A stretch of 64,000 bases of DNA from Acanthochlamys bracteata (GCA_019914995.1 CM034143.1:374501-438500); one strand, 5' to 3'; positions 1 to 13,361 are shown, numbered from the stretch's first letter. Notes: generated by a model from the sequence alone, not told the origin. Translations and numbers: made by a program.

Positions 1-110
1 CATTTTAGTGCCTAGTTCGTACCAAACATCGCCTATGCAAATAAACATATCGCACGCAGCTACAGAAGGGGCTGAACTTGGAGAAAATCCCCTAGTACCC
101 ATTTGCTTAT

Positions 111-2393
111 CTAATTAATAGCTATAATCAAAAAGCCAACAGAGACGTACATCAAAAATACCGGGTACAACGCCAAGGCCTTCCGTCTAGGTGAGACAGC
201 TGCACTCATGAAGGGATATGCTGCCCATGAACTCCAAGATAGAGCAACTGAAACCACTATAAACTTGAGAATCACATTATCCTTGAGAAGGCAGATCAAA
301 GCTCCTACATCCAGTGGAAATAAGCAGTATCCAAGAAGGCTGAGACTCTGAAAGAATATTATATGCCCACCCTGCAGCAAGCAAAATCATTCATTACACA
401 TTCAAAATGGGAGATGGAACAAAATATTCCACAGATGTCAAAGGACCTACCAGGAGCAGAACATTCAATGTGAGGATAACTGCACCAGCTGCAAGGACTG
501 CAAATGCAACAGCAAACACCTCCGACTAGAATGAAAAGGACATTTGGTATGTCCAAAAAATTACAAGATTAGCTTACACGAGAAGCAATTCATCCAACTT
601 CTGGAAACTATCTGGTTCTAGTGGACTATAGACCCTTCAGAAAGATTTTTCAATTGAAAATATAGCTATACTCCCTTGCATTCATATGCTGGAAAGAGAG
701 TGTCATAAAGAGTACATTTAGCTGAGAGGCCATGCTTCTTACAGGTGAATGATCTATTCTAAATATTTAACAGCTAAAGGAGTAAACGTCTTTGTCCTTC
801 ACACCAAGACCAACATGGTGCTCTTCAGCATAGTAATCAATAGTACTAGTATGTGAAAATCAGCTAAAGCTGCCAACCAAACATGACTACCATCCTACCA
901 GTTTTACCGTTTCATAGTAGACAGCAAAATATAAGTCATGAAGGTCACGCAACTTGCATTTAAGTTGCACTTTCACATGATTACTACTCTGCATCGAAGT
1001 TGCAGACAAGTTGCAACTCAAAATTGGCAAGAACAGTCACTTACCTTCCCACACATTTAAATCATTAAACAATAACGTAGAAAGGCATATGACCACATGT
1101 ATGATTTTGATAATAAGCAGTAAACCATAAGAAGCTTTGACCTGATTTTTGTACATGTGCTTACTATCTAGTGATGGCAACATGACATTCATCACAAGGG
1201 CTTTTGTAACATGTTTCCTAACACTTAACATCTTAGTTTAAGCTAATAGTCTCTCTACAACAGCAACAGCAACAGCAACAAAGCCTTATCCCACTAGATG
1301 AGATCCGTGACATGGATCCTATTGCACCATTATACTTTATTTAAAACAGTATCTTCAATAAGTTGTTTTGCACTGTAGCCAACCAAGTCTTCTTAAGCCT
1401 CTCCCTATCTCTTTTAGAGAGGCATGTCCAATGACTGATCAAGGTAAAAGTATCTTACCAACTTCTACCAGTCACTACCATGCCATCAACCTTATCTTAC
1501 CTACATGATTATGTTATAAGTTAAAAGAGAGCAAAATAACAAAAGCTGAGATTTCACTTCCCAAACCAAGAAATTTCATATCATTTCAATAAAGCAGCCT
1601 ATTACTGAAACCTAGATACACTCATACACCCTAACATGAAATGCAAGTTGATATATCTATCGGCATACCACCTCTTGCTTGCCTTTTAATGGCTTAATCT
1701 AATATGCAATCTTTCTGTCTACACCTCAGCTTTATAGTTACTGAAACCAAAATCAGGCAACAAGATCTACTAAAAACAGTTACGATAGGTACCCAAGGAA
1801 ATTGATCTAGCTGTACTTGAAACTAAAATCATTACTGGCCAAATGCAACCATCTAGATCTATCTATAGGACAAATCTAACCTTTTTGACAGACGCAGACC
1901 AGGAAAGTGTCAATCCAAGAAATACAATGAAGAAGAACGGTCCCCAAAGATCCCAATCCCTAAGCGCCTTCCCTGGATCTTCTCTATACGGGTTCGGAAA
2001 CACCACAAGCTTCAAATTACTCACGATCCTTGACAGATCCCGCTTCACCGTATCCCAAACGGGTTCCGTCAACGTATTCGGTGGCGACCCGAACCCGTCA
2101 GAAGCGATCGATGACGTGGCACCGGCAGCTGAAACAGTTGCTGTGGTACTTTTCTTCGGTGGGTTAGGAACTGTAGCGGCTGCAGCGGCGATGGGGACAA
2201 CGACGGAGGACTGCGGCGGGGGTGTGGAGAGAGGTATGGTCCCAGCGGAGCGCGGCGGCGGAGGAGGAGGAATGTCTGCGGAGGAAACGGGGAGAACGGC
2301 GGGGGAAGAGTGGATTAAGGATTCAATCTCGTCGATGTCTGATTGTGATGATGGATGGAGAGGCACCGTGTCTCCTTCGCCCAATCGCGACAT
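111..2393 (-). CDS. YIP1-family Golgi/TGN membrane protein, YIP4 (YIPF6) like
   Basis: Three exons read on the minus strand: 2393-1881, 525-451 and 371-111. They join in frame to about 282 residues with GT-AG borders. The N-terminal 130 residues are hydrophilic, rich in Ser, Pro and Ala with a run of prolines. The Yip1 domain follows and starts near the conserved [20 protein letters not shown] stretch. It holds about five hydrophobic segments and ends in VGFLIIAIN at the C terminus. This order and these motifs match the plant YIP4a/YIP4b proteins, which by established knowledge act at the trans-Golgi network in secretion of cell-wall polysaccharides. The start is the first ATG of the long exon, with the upstream leader rich in CTT/TTC. 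Intron 1 (1.36 kb) carries a short CAACAG repeat. The family call is firm; a specific paralogue is not claimed. Confidence 0.93.
1260..1284. repeat. CAACAG microsatellite
   Basis: A short run of CAACAG units lies inside intron 1 of the YIP4-like gene. It has no evident coding role. Confidence 0.7.
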
Positions 2394-3494
2394 CTTCTTC
2401 GATTCTTCTTCAATTGAATGATTGACCGCTGTTGTTGTTGAAGTCTTGAAGAATTAGAGATTGGGTTTTTTGAATCAGAGAGAGATCGCCATCGAAATCG
2501 AGAAGAAGAACCGAATTCAATGGAACGAAGACAAAGAACGAAGAAGAAGAAGCAGAAGAATATTTATTTGCATTATCGGACAGGTAGTAATATATATGTT
2601 CCGTAATGGTCCAGGATATATTAGTTTTATACAATGTGATACATATATTACAGAAAAAGCTTCCAAAATTTGGTATATAATAATTCATGTTAACATGTTT
2701 TTGCAACATCGGCCCAAAACATTTTATTTTTGGCAGAACAACAGAAGATTACACGAACGACTTCCGAGTTTGCTGCTGTTCGTCATCATAGCATAAGAGC
2801 TCGCTTTCTTATGTTTTAATTTTTTTAATTTCAATTTGTTATTTTTAAAATTCATAAAATTTTAAAAATATAAAAAAATTTTATGTCGTAAATATTATTA
2901 TTACTTACTCTAAAAAGCACTCTCAAAATATTACTATTAGGATGTTTTGGAGTACTTATTGAAAAAAAAAATTTCAAAAAAAAAAATGATATTTTGAAAA
3001 GTTTTAAAAAAAAGCTCTATTTTTTTTTACTTCAAAAAATATAATAAAAATAACTAATAAAAAAATTTTACGACGAAAAATTTTTCTATACTTTTAAAAC
3101 TTTTTATAAAATTCTATAAATTATTCTTGAAAAAAATAAAAAATTAAAAAAAAAACTCAAGTTTGAAGAATTAAATACACAAAATTTTGGTTGGAAATCA
3201 CTTATTGAAAGGGGTATCAGATTCTGGCCTAAAAAAAACTTTCTCCTTTCCCTCTTCAAATGGTGAACCATGTACCAGCAGACTACTACAAGGTATAAAA
3301 GAATGAATGGAAGATTGTGACAAAACAAATATGTCAGCACCCATCTTCATATGGATCCATCAGCGCTTTTCCTTGGTTATCTTTGTCGTCGCACACAGCA
3401 ACCACCGCAGCAAAAAACCATAACTTCCCATGGAAGCAAAGCATCCTTCTGAAACCAACAACCAAAATTGAAAACCCGACAGCACCTAGAAATT
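2394..3494. other. Intergenic: YIP4 leader and CESA downstream flank
   Basis: This contains the presumed 5' leader of the YIP4-like gene, CT-rich on the minus strand (about 2394-2560), then very AT-rich DNA with two degenerate MITE-like copies, then the 3' flank of the cellulose synthase gene. No convincing coding region is seen. Confidence 0.6.
2816..3140. mobile_element. Two degenerate copies of the window's MITE family
   Basis: From about 2939 the order of motifs follows the better-preserved copy at 15651: a GGATGTTTTGG-like start, GCTCTA followed by T-runs, an ATAATAA segment, then a TTACGACG core. About 2816-2930 looks like a fragment in reverse order. Ends are eroded, so borders are approximate. 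Confidence 0.4.
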
Positions 3495-6400
3495 TCAATC
3501 GCAATCCAAACCACAAACTTCTAGATCGGGTCCATCTGATTTCCCGATGAATGGGTTAACCCTGACCCACATGAGAGATAACAATGATGCGAGTAAAATG
3601 GACCACACGATAATGATGGTAGGAGTCCGGTTCTGCTTTCCTAGCAGACCCTTCAGGAATGGATAGAGGTGGAGAATGACCCAGAAGGAAAAGAAGAGTT
3701 TGCCAAACAAAGGCCCCCATGAGTCATAACCATTGTTGATCGCATTAGAAATCCCAGCAACAACACCAATGATGTTGAGAACGAGAAGGGTTGTGGGTGG
3801 AATTAACAATGAGGTCCACTTGAATATGTATAGCTCTGCAAAATCTTCATCTTCTGATCCTCCTTTGGACGTTACCATAAAGTTTGTTTCCACTCCAGCG
3901 AGGACCTTGAGAAGCCCCTGCAAGATAGCAAAGAAATGTGATGACACGCCACCAATGACCCAGAACTGCTCGTTCCTCCACCAATCATCGATGCCTACAC
4001 CACCCCATCTCATTTCAAGGACGCCCGTTGCAGCTATTGATACAAAGAGAGCCATGAAAACAATGCCAGCATAGTTGCTAATCTGCACGACAATAATAAT
4101 TCCATGGGTGAAACTAGTCCACTGCAAGCAACATATGAATGTAAATGGTAACAGACATGTCTAGTAACTGGTTGTAGGACCTTATATAACGCAATATTGT
4201 AAGTAAAGTTGGATGCTATTCACTATGTAATATTTTATGCGCCAAAAGTTAAAAAAATGATACAGCAATTAACAGAAAGCTTAATAAGGGTAAGGATGAC
4301 TGAGAGAAGTGGGTGGTGATGGCGTACCTCAGGGACTATAAATTTTCCAGTCAGAAGACAAATTGCTGGCAAGGTGCAGTAGGTGATCAAAGGAATACAT
4401 GTCCAAGGATAAATGACAGAGTTAATGTAGGAAAAGCGTTCCAACCATTTCAAACCACCGCCATATCCATACCATATAGGGCAGTGCTTGCTTAAAAAGA
4501 TCTCAACAGAACCGAGAGCCCAACGTAGAACTTGATGAAGACGATCTGAAAGGTTGATAGGAGCAGAACCTTTGAATGCAGGACGTCTTGGCATGCAGTA
4601 AACAGAGCGCCAGCCATGACAATGCATCTTGAAACCAGTCAGAATATCCTCTGTCACCGACCCATATATCCATCCAACCTGATCAAGAAACAAGGCAGGA
4701 TTAGTCATAACTTTGAAGATGACGCATAAAAATTGGAGATATTCAGGCACCACAGAGATCCTATAAATATATAAACCAACCTCCTTTCCCCACTCAGACT
4801 TGTCTTCAAAGCCACAACAAATCACATACATGGCTTCACCTAAAAGTTCAGTGGGTCTGACTTTTCTAATATTGTCACCATCATCTATTCGTGAGACAAT
4901 ACCGCCGTCCTCTAAAAGCGCTGATTCAACAAAGATAGGTGATTGGCCAAATTTCTTTTGAAACTTTTGTCGAGTGACCAAGGGCGAGTTTTTGTGCAAA
5001 GAACCTGTGAGAAAATCATAAAAGTTATCAGTTTCCAGGGAACCACAGTATTTACAAACTATAAAAGCTCCAACACCTTCAAGAAAGAAACAAGTTAATA
5101 ACATTGTACCTTCAGCTTCAATTTTCTCAAGTGCATGCACCTTTGACACCTCTCGTTGATAAGGAACCAAGGATGGCTTTTTCAGAGATAAACCTGTGAT
5201 AATCAGATCAAATCATTAAGTTAAAGGAAATACAGCCTCCTATGAAAGGCACAGACAGACTTCAGCTAGCAACAAGCTCATGTAACACCATGTAACTGAG
5301 CACACCTTCAGCTGCCTCAATGTTCTGAAGTCCATGCACCTGAATTGATGCCTCTCTTTGCCAAGGGACAAAGGTTGACTTCTCAGATAACAATCCTGTG
5401 AGAGATCAGCCCAAGTTATTAGTTGAAGGCATTGATCAACTATGAAAGTTAAAGTGCCTTCAAGAAAGAAATAAGTTTATTAAAGTAATAGCATGAAAGA
5501 GCACACCTTCAGCATCTTCAATTTTTTCAAGTGCGTGGACCTGAGTTGATGTTTCCCTTTGCCTCCACCTCTTCTTTTTGTCCATCTTGTGATTCTTTTT
5601 CTTAAATTTCCTCTTAGAACCGCAACACGAGCAGCACCATTTGGGCCAACAATTACAGGTCTTTCCTGGAGGCTTCACTTTCACAGGAGCATCAAATCCA
5701 TATAGAGCTTGTCTTCTGAAGACACATCCAGTGCCAACGTATATGGGCCCTTGTATCCCATCAAGACCCTTCATGTTTATCTGTTGGAGAAAATAAGGTA
5801 AAATATAAATTCTGGAACTTAAATTACTACATAAGCAAATCAATAGTATAGACATCTAATGAATAAAGTGGAAGATGACGCATACGTCAAAGAATACAAC
5901 GTTGCGGTTTGAATATCGATCATGAAGATCAATCCCGTCAAACCTCTGGGGAAACTGAACGTAACAAACTTTCTTTCCGGAAATGGGATCCATCATAAAG
6001 CACATTGCTTCTCTCAGGGCTTTGCTGTTGTTTATGTAGTGGTCGCAGTCAACATTAAGGATGTAAGGAGCATTGGATAAGACTGCTGAGACTCGCACCT
6101 AGAACAAGTCAATGGATCAGTAATGGTTTACCTTGTTTATATAAGATTCAAAATGAAATAAGAGATAAGTTATTATAGGTTTACCAAAGCATTCATAGCA
6201 CCAGCCTTCTTGTGGTGGTCAAACCCAGGCCTTTTCTCACGAGAGACATAAACAAGGCAAGGTAAACCCTCAACCTTTTCACCCAGCACGCCATTACCTA
6301 GGAAGACCTATAGAACATACAAGTGATCCAAGATAGTTACAACCTCCATTCTAAAACCAACCATGCATAGTACTATTAAGTAGTCAATTGGTGTGAAATC

Positions 6401-9400
6401 AAAGAAAAAATGGCATGAAAAACAAAGATCGCACATGTCTACGCATGCAAGGTGGCACCAGCTACACCACACATGATCAACTTGACTTCAGTCAGTTATA
6501 TCACCACCCATGATAAAAGAGTTATAAAGAATATCCAACATAACAACAAGTACGATTGCTAAAATTTTTCAAGAAGACTAACTCCCTCCAGATCCACAAA
6601 GCTTGGACAGTTACTTGACAGATAAAAGATTCTAGCTAAAGTTGGGTGGACTGATGTTCCTCACAAGTTTGACATATAAACTTTGGTTGAAGGTATACAT
6701 AGAGCAAGTATCAGTTAGAGTTATTAAGTGCTCAACCCTTTGATAACACAATTCAGGAGCATTTTTCCATCTAAATTGTATTTACGCTCTATGTCACTAT
6801 GATAGTTACTTAAGAGTAAAGAAAGCACAGACACCTGAATCATCCCTGGATGGTCACGAACATTGTTTCCAGGCCATGGTGTTCCATCCTGCATCGTCCA
6901 GCCCTCTTCAGGAACCTTCTGTGCAGTGGACACCAGCGCATTAATGCGGACCTTGAATTCCTCATACGCCCTCTGTGTAAGTTTTAGACAGACATCAGAT
7001 AATTCCAAGTATCACATAAGGATGTGGTAATAAGAAGTAATAATACTGCATAAAGCAAAGGATAGTACTGCAATGAGTTCCGAAATAGCTACATGTAAGG
7101 ATTAAGGACAACAAATCAAACTACCAATGGTACTTTAGATTAGCAGAGTTTAAGAATTAAGACTGAGCTACAATTGTCAGACCTTCATTGCACGTCGTTC
7201 CCGCACAAAATCAGGATGAACTTTGTCTTTGAGGTAGTCAATTTTCTGCGTGAAATACCACTCAGGAGCACGAGGCTCAATGTTGAACTTCTTGCAGAAT
7301 GGTACCCAACGCTTTGCAAATTCAGAGGTTTCTGAGAGTGCTTCAAAAGTGAGCATTGCAGCACCATCATCCGAAACATAGCAAGAGACTTTCTCGACAG
7401 GATAATCTACAGCAAGAATAGATAACACAGTATTGGCAGTAATCAGAGGAGGTTCTTTCATGGGATCCACTGTACTGACAAATATATCGATTGCTGCCAA
7501 CTCTGATGCTTGTCCATCTCTTTCATATCTGCAGAGTTCCGCAATGGCATAGGTAAGCCAACGCCAAAATCCTAAGCCATAAGAATAAACTAGAGTGATA
7601 TGAAAGCTCACAAACCTTAACATCAGACGATCTAAGTATGTTTCTCTCATTATAGGGTACCACTTCGGGAATTGATCCAAAATCCATGATACAGCAAACC
7701 AAATTTCACATATGACAGATGTCAACCACAGCCCATATGCATCTTTAACTGGATTTAGAAGTCTATACTGGAAAAAAAAGCCAAGTATCACAAGTCTAAG
7801 TACAATAATTATCCGGTATGGATTTATCAAATTGGAGGAGATAGGCAGCTTTCTTGAGAGAGGTTGCCTGCTTTCATCAGATCTGTAGAAAACAAGCACT
7901 TTAATATAATTCCAATAATGTATCATTTAAGTAACAACTACTTTGATTGATTGCAAATGGAAATTAAAAGAAGCACAGCAGAAAAAAGCAAGAGCCGAGG
8001 ATCAATGGCATAATAAGTGCACATGACCATAGCAAGTTCTACACACAAGACTAAGCGACATAGCAGATTTCAAATACAAGACTGGAAAAAACTATATTTT
8101 CAAAGGAAAAAAATCACAATGTAGTACAAAGCACACTAGATGAAAAGTTCATAATAAATGATTACAATGATAACATGTGGTAGAGGAGCATTTAAGGATT
8201 AACTGTTGCACTTTCTTCCAGGGGAAGTTGTGGTGTCTTACCCCAATCATGAAAAACACCTAATGCAAACTTTTCCACATACTCTGTTCTTTTTTGTCTT
8301 CAGATCTTCAAGGACATGTCATCAGATAGTTGTATGGATTAAGAAGCATCATACCACTAACTCCACATGAAGCAGAACCCTTGGTTACAAAATCTTTCTT
8401 TGCTTCCTTAACACAATTATTTACCAGGTTATAGCTTAGCGATATGCTAATTAGCTTCAGGAATTCATGTTCCAAATGCAAACTCAAGGTATTAGAAAAG
8501 AACTAATGGAGTTATTTCTTGAAAACAAGTACTTTTCATTAACAATGAACTAAATAGTGTTGGACACATGTGATCAAAACTTTTTTGAAAATCAAAAAGA
8601 CAATGACGCCTAATTCTATTGTTGAGCAACAACAATCAACTGGTGAATGTGAAGGGCCCGTTTGGCAGTGCTTATCTTCTCATTTTCATTCCAACTTTTT
8701 ATTTCACGTTTCTTAATAATCTTCTAAAACATTCTACAAATTCTTTTTAATACAAAAAAATTCTACATCGTGAGATTTTATTATTACTTATTTATATAAA
8801 AAAAGTAAAGTTCATTTTTCAAAATTCCAAAAATACCCTTCGTTTCATAAAAGCTCCTTTTCAAAAAAGCATTCCCAAACATCCCCTTAAATTCACCAAA
8901 TTATATAGCAAATCAACATAGCAGTTAGCCACTTACATAGGCAAGTCATAATCATTTGGACCATCATTGAAGTCACCACCACCTCCGCGATTAGGGTCGC
9001 CTTTAGTAAGCTGCTTTTTCTTCCATTCGTCAACCCGAACCTTCCATGCAACAGTTCCATAACCATATAGTGCTAGGTCTTTTGTTGGATTTATTGGCCT
9101 AGGATTAACTGCAAGGTAAAACTGCAGCAATTAAAGATTTTTTTTCAAAAAAATATTATAGGACTGTAGCAGTCTACTGCTGATAACTTACCAGTAATGC
9201 TATTGTGGCCAAAAGGGGGCAACTTATGCACCTTCACCACAGAAGTAACATCTGGAGAAACGATAAGCGCATGGCTCTCGGAAGAAATACCATCAACCTA
9301 GAGATATTTTCCACCAAAAGTTATTAATATTAGTATTAGGTAATTATTCATTGATAACGCGCTTCAGATATAAAAAAAACAAATACCTCTTCACCATTTG

Positions 9401-10667
9401 TCAAAAGAAGCATATTTGGGTTGCTATCAGCATTGCGATGCTGAACTGCAGCGGAACCGCCATAGGGTGCAAGAGAACCTGGTCCTATACTGAACTGGCT
9501 GAACGATTTTGTGTCAGAGAAATCATCCGCATCCTTTAATCCAAATTCCTTATCCAGATCATCAGCGCTATCCTCTTCTTCGTCGCCTGGTACTCTACGG
9601 CTACCTGCATAATGTATATATTATTACATGATATTGACTTAAAATTAATAACCACAACTGAATGATGTTTCAGCAGTGAAATTCCTTAGATATTTAAACC
9701 AGAAGTAAAGGATTACCTTTGTGGCGCTTATACCTCGTCTTGCATTGAGGGCAGGCTTGAGTACCCTCCCTCCTTTCATACTCATAACAGCCTCTGCAAA
9801 CTGGAAAAGCACATTCATTGCAAGCAACAAAAGGTTCACCAGTTCCATTCTTATCAGGTATTAACTCAATAGCATCACCACAAATTTGGCAAATCCGCCC
9901 ACTCGAGACTTCATAAGATGCTTTTGACTGGAAATAAACACAATATAGATATTAAAAAGCCAATTCCACACAGTAAGAGTTATTCAAGCAAGACACTACT
10001 GCAAACAAATTCCTCCAGGAATGTAAAAATTCGCTCTGTCTATAAAAAGGATGCAACCAAATACTGCAAACATTATTGGTAAGCTTCAGAAAAACATAAT
10101 AACGCGCTGGAAAATTGATTGGCATAACCAATATTCAACAATCAACCACTTCATGGACACATTTAATAGAACTGTGCTCCACAAAGTGCTTTTACAAAAA
10201 TAACAGTTGTAAAATAAATAGAGTAACTAGCACTTGCTTACATCATTAACTTTATAGAAAGACAACTATAACAACCTAAACATAGAACTACCAGCATTAG
10301 ATCAGTATCCTAACATGAGAGAGATTAGAAAACGCCGAAACCTATCAAAATGATTACAATAAAAATCAAGAAAAATCACCTTAGTGTCAACAAACTTCTT
10401 CACACTATTACCCTAATGTTAACGTTCACTAAATATTTACAAAAAGAAATGGAGTATTCAGTCGCAACCCTAGCATCTATCAGCAAAGGCCGAGATAGGT
10501 AAATGTCTCAAATTTCACCAAAAATTAATAAATCTCACTGCAAATAGTATTAAAAAATTTTCCAAAATTAAAACTTCAGTACTCACCCTAGAAGCATCAT
10601 CGGCGTGGATGACAACGAACTCGTTCCGGTTTCTAGAACCAGCGACCAGCCTCCCACCGGTAGCCAT
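3495..10667 (-). CDS. Cellulose synthase catalytic subunit, CESA6-clade, with two extra exons
   Basis: Sixteen exons on the minus strand: 10667-10587, 9927-9717, 9604-9387, 9297-9192, 9108-8937, 7882-7616, 7528-7183, 6972-6835, 6307-6185, 6098-5886, 5780-5507, 5395-5306, 5193-5110, 5004-4781, 4678-4328, 4082-3495. They join in frame to about 1161 residues; the family usually has about 1080-1095. The start [20 protein letters not shown] is typical of the CESA6/2/5/9 clade. An N-terminal Zn-binding RING (CQIC...CPQC) is followed by two membrane segments. Then come the catalytic Asp in SDDGAAML (~405), DCD (~571-573), TED (~858-860) and QVLRW (~898-902), several C-terminal membrane segments, and the end CGLDCD. 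It polymerises UDP-glucose into beta-1,4-glucan in plasma-membrane rosettes. Two extra exons add about 58 residues in the class-specific region (717-774). The following exon is also divergent. Family call is certain; expression of the extra exons is unproven. Confidence 0.95.
5110..5193 (-). other. Extra CESA exon 13 (chimeric duplicate)
   Basis: This 84-nt exon is also phase 1-1. It encodes [20 protein letters not shown] followed by LEKIEAEG, and is organised like exon 12. The intron on its 3' side shares a CTTG/ATTTCTTTCTTGAAGG-like stretch with the intron after exon 11, which supports duplication of an exon-intron unit. Confidence 0.8.
5306..5395 (-). other. Extra CESA exon 12 (chimeric duplicate)
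   Basis: This 90-nt exon has AG and GT borders and the same phase (1-1) at both ends. It encodes [20 protein letters not shown] followed by [10 protein letters not shown]. The first half resembles the start of exon 14 and the second half resembles the end of exon 11. Inclusion or skipping keeps the reading frame. Confidence 0.8.
8654..8886 (-). mobile_element. MITE in CESA intron 5, reverse orientation
   Basis: The element begins GGGCCCGTTTGGCAGTGCTTA and ends CCCAAACATCCCC followed by TTA. Internal motifs (TTTCATTCCAACTTTTTATTTC, ATTCTACATCGTGAGAT, CTTCGTTTCATAAAAGCTCC) are the reverse complement of those in the copy at 15651. The left flank is GAA, so no exact TTA duplication remains. Confidence 0.65.
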
Positions 10668-11679
10668 TCTCCGATCTTTAAACCTTCAATTCTTTCTTCA
10701 AACCACCAACATTTTCGCAAAAGAAAGAAAATCAATAAAAATCAAAACTTTCCCCAAATGGCAATCCCGAGAAATCACTCCAGCGACAAGCAAACGATGC
10801 GAACACCAACCTCAACCTTGCACAGATCGACAAGAGCAAAAAACCCAATGTCTCTAGAGAGAGATCAACAAAAATCCAAACTTTCCACAAAGTGCAATCT
10901 TAAGCTTACTCCGGAGGCGAGTGAGTAATCTCTCTCTTCAACAACCACAGATCAACAACACCAATATCTCTTGAACTAGAGAGAAACCAATCAATCAATT
11001 CATTAGAGTCCAAACTTCTTCACAAATAGGAATCCCAAGAAAAACCACTTAAACAACAACAACAGATCTCTAAAACCCGCTTCAATTAGAGATCGATAAC
11101 AACTTAACAATAAAAACAACGTTTCTAGAAAGAAACGAGAAGAAGAATCTAGCGAGAGTTAAGAGAGCGGAGTAAAGTGAGTGTTTAATGTTTTTCAGAT
11201 AAGAAAAATAATAATAAAATGAAGAAAGCGCGTTCTTTCGTGCGGAGATCGAACGCGGTTGGGGAGAATCTAGGCGATGTATGTATGACAGACAGAGAAA
11301 GAACTATGGACCCCACAATTACAGTAGGGTCCACAACGGCGAGAAGGTGGGCCGCCGGAGACGTGGAACAAGAAGAAGAACAAAAACAACACTTTCTTTT
11401 TTTTTCTCTTTTCACTTGTGATCCGTTTTGTTACTATGGAAGAAAAGAAGAAAAACTTATTTTACTTGTTTTGTTTGAATTAAATAATATAACGCTTTTA
11501 TCATTATTTTTAAATCAAACAAATAAAATTTATTTTTTAAAGCACAATTTCTTATCCGGAAAGACATAAACTATTCAATGCAAAACCGAAAAGAAGTTAT
11601 TAAGAGTGTGTTTTAGTTGCTAAAAATAAATTTTATAAATTTGAGTCGAGTGAAACTAAATTGGGTAAGAAATTAACTA

Positions 11680-11886
11680 GGGGGAGTTGCGTTTCCTAAA
11701 ACGTTCATTTTTATTTTTTATTTATATTTTTTAATATATATTTTATAAATATTTAAAAAATTTATTAAAAAATGTAGAAAAATTTTAGATAATAAAATTT
11801 TTTTTATTACATATTTTTATTTTTTATAATAAAAATATTTTTTATTTCAAAAAATTTTATTTAATAAGTACTTCCAAACGCCTCCT
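11680..11886. mobile_element. MITE-like copy, degenerate
   Basis: It starts GGGGGAGTTGCGTTTCC and ends CTTCCAAACGCCTCC, with a T/A-rich interior resembling the family's reverse orientation. The GGGG...GTTT / AAAC...CC(T)CC ends match the other copies; the target duplication is unclear. Confidence 0.45.
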
Positions 11887-13350
11887 ACAAACAATCTTGA
11901 AACATAAAATTAATTTGAACTCAAAATCTAATAAAAAACAGTAAGTTTGCAATTTAAACATACTTTAAACAAGTATCTTTATACATGATAAATAAAATTT
12001 GCGCATGTTTATTTGCAATAATTAATTTTTAAAAATACGCTTGTAGATAATAAGTTATTAAAAAATAAATTTATCATAATAAATTTTTATAAATAATATT
12101 CAAAAATAATATTTTAATAAAAAATAACTACTTTGGATGAAGTATATATATCCATATTGTGTGAATCTCTATACAAATTAAACATAAAAATTTATCTAAT
12201 TTATTTTTTGGTAAAAAAAAAAGAGTTGCGAATACAAATAAAATACGCTCTAAATATTTTCATCACCAAAAATTATAATGATTTTATGAGTGAATACATA
12301 TAGAAGATAAAAATCATATATATTTTATGAAAATAATAGTTTAGATTAATAGCTACCATATTCTACTAAAAAAGAAAGAAAACAAATTAATTAAGGTAAT
12401 TGAGCATACATGTGTGAGCTATTGCATACCATGATATCTAAAAGATGAAAAGTTTTCTTAATTGAGAAGCAAAGAAAATTTATAAAGATCCCAAAAGAGG
12501 AAGCAAAGTATGAAACTTATAATATAACATCACTCAATCATCATGCTTGTTACACCTTGCATGAACATTAAATAATAGATTGCATATTATTGCAAGTCAC
12601 TTGAAGAGTGTAGGTCAAGAAATGAAAATAATATTTTCAAATTTTTAAGAAATAAATTTTATTTTTTTTAATTAGCACAATCAATAAAAATATATAAATT
12701 ATATGACATATAAAATATTATAAAAATTTTAAAATAGTACCATAAGCACTGCAAAAAATTTCTTAAAATTTATCCAACTGAATTTGCTAATTTTTAATTT
12801 AGTAAATTCATATACACATCCATCACTTGTCACTGAATCAATTAATTGATTTCTAATCCTTATATAATTTATGAAAAAAATGTTTACTTTTTTTTAATCA
12901 CCAAATTTAAATATTTATTTATTTTTCAGAAATTGATGTCCTGAATAGTTTTTGTTCAAAAAAATATTTTTAAATAGTTTTATTATCATAATTTTTTTTA
13001 TAACTTATTTTTGTAACAAATTTAAAATTTAAGACTCACTTATAAACTACTAACAACAAGCTTATAAACAAAACAAATTAAAATAAAAATTAAAGAAAAT
13101 TAAAATCATAATAGAGTTTTTAGTAATTAATAAAGGGGTAAAGGGTTGAAATGCATATTTTCCTGTAAGGAATCAAACCTGATACATGGCTGTCAGTGAA
13201 ACCAGTTTTAACGTAACGCACGTGAAGCGAAAAACAAAAAACAAACCCCCCTGTGGGTCCCACCTTTTCAAACATCCAGCTGGCAACAATTCACTCTCTG
13301 CCGAAATATACAACTAAGCTGTCAAAAGTTTTCGCGGGTTTATTTAAAAT

Positions 13351-13361
13351 AAATTTCGCGC
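13351..13361 (+). promoter_or_regulatory. Candidate E2F-type site
   Basis: The sequence AAATTTCGCGCC here matches the classical E2F core TTTCGCGCC. A TTCGCGGG lies about 20 nt upstream. Together they sit about 140 nt before a short open frame. Functional relevance is inferred from the motif only. Confidence 0.35.

Noticed and set aside
2461..2796. 111-residue open frame on the plus strand
   Set aside because: Covers the purine-rich leader of the YIP4-like gene on the opposite strand; low-complexity Arg/Glu content reflects the AAGAAG composition.
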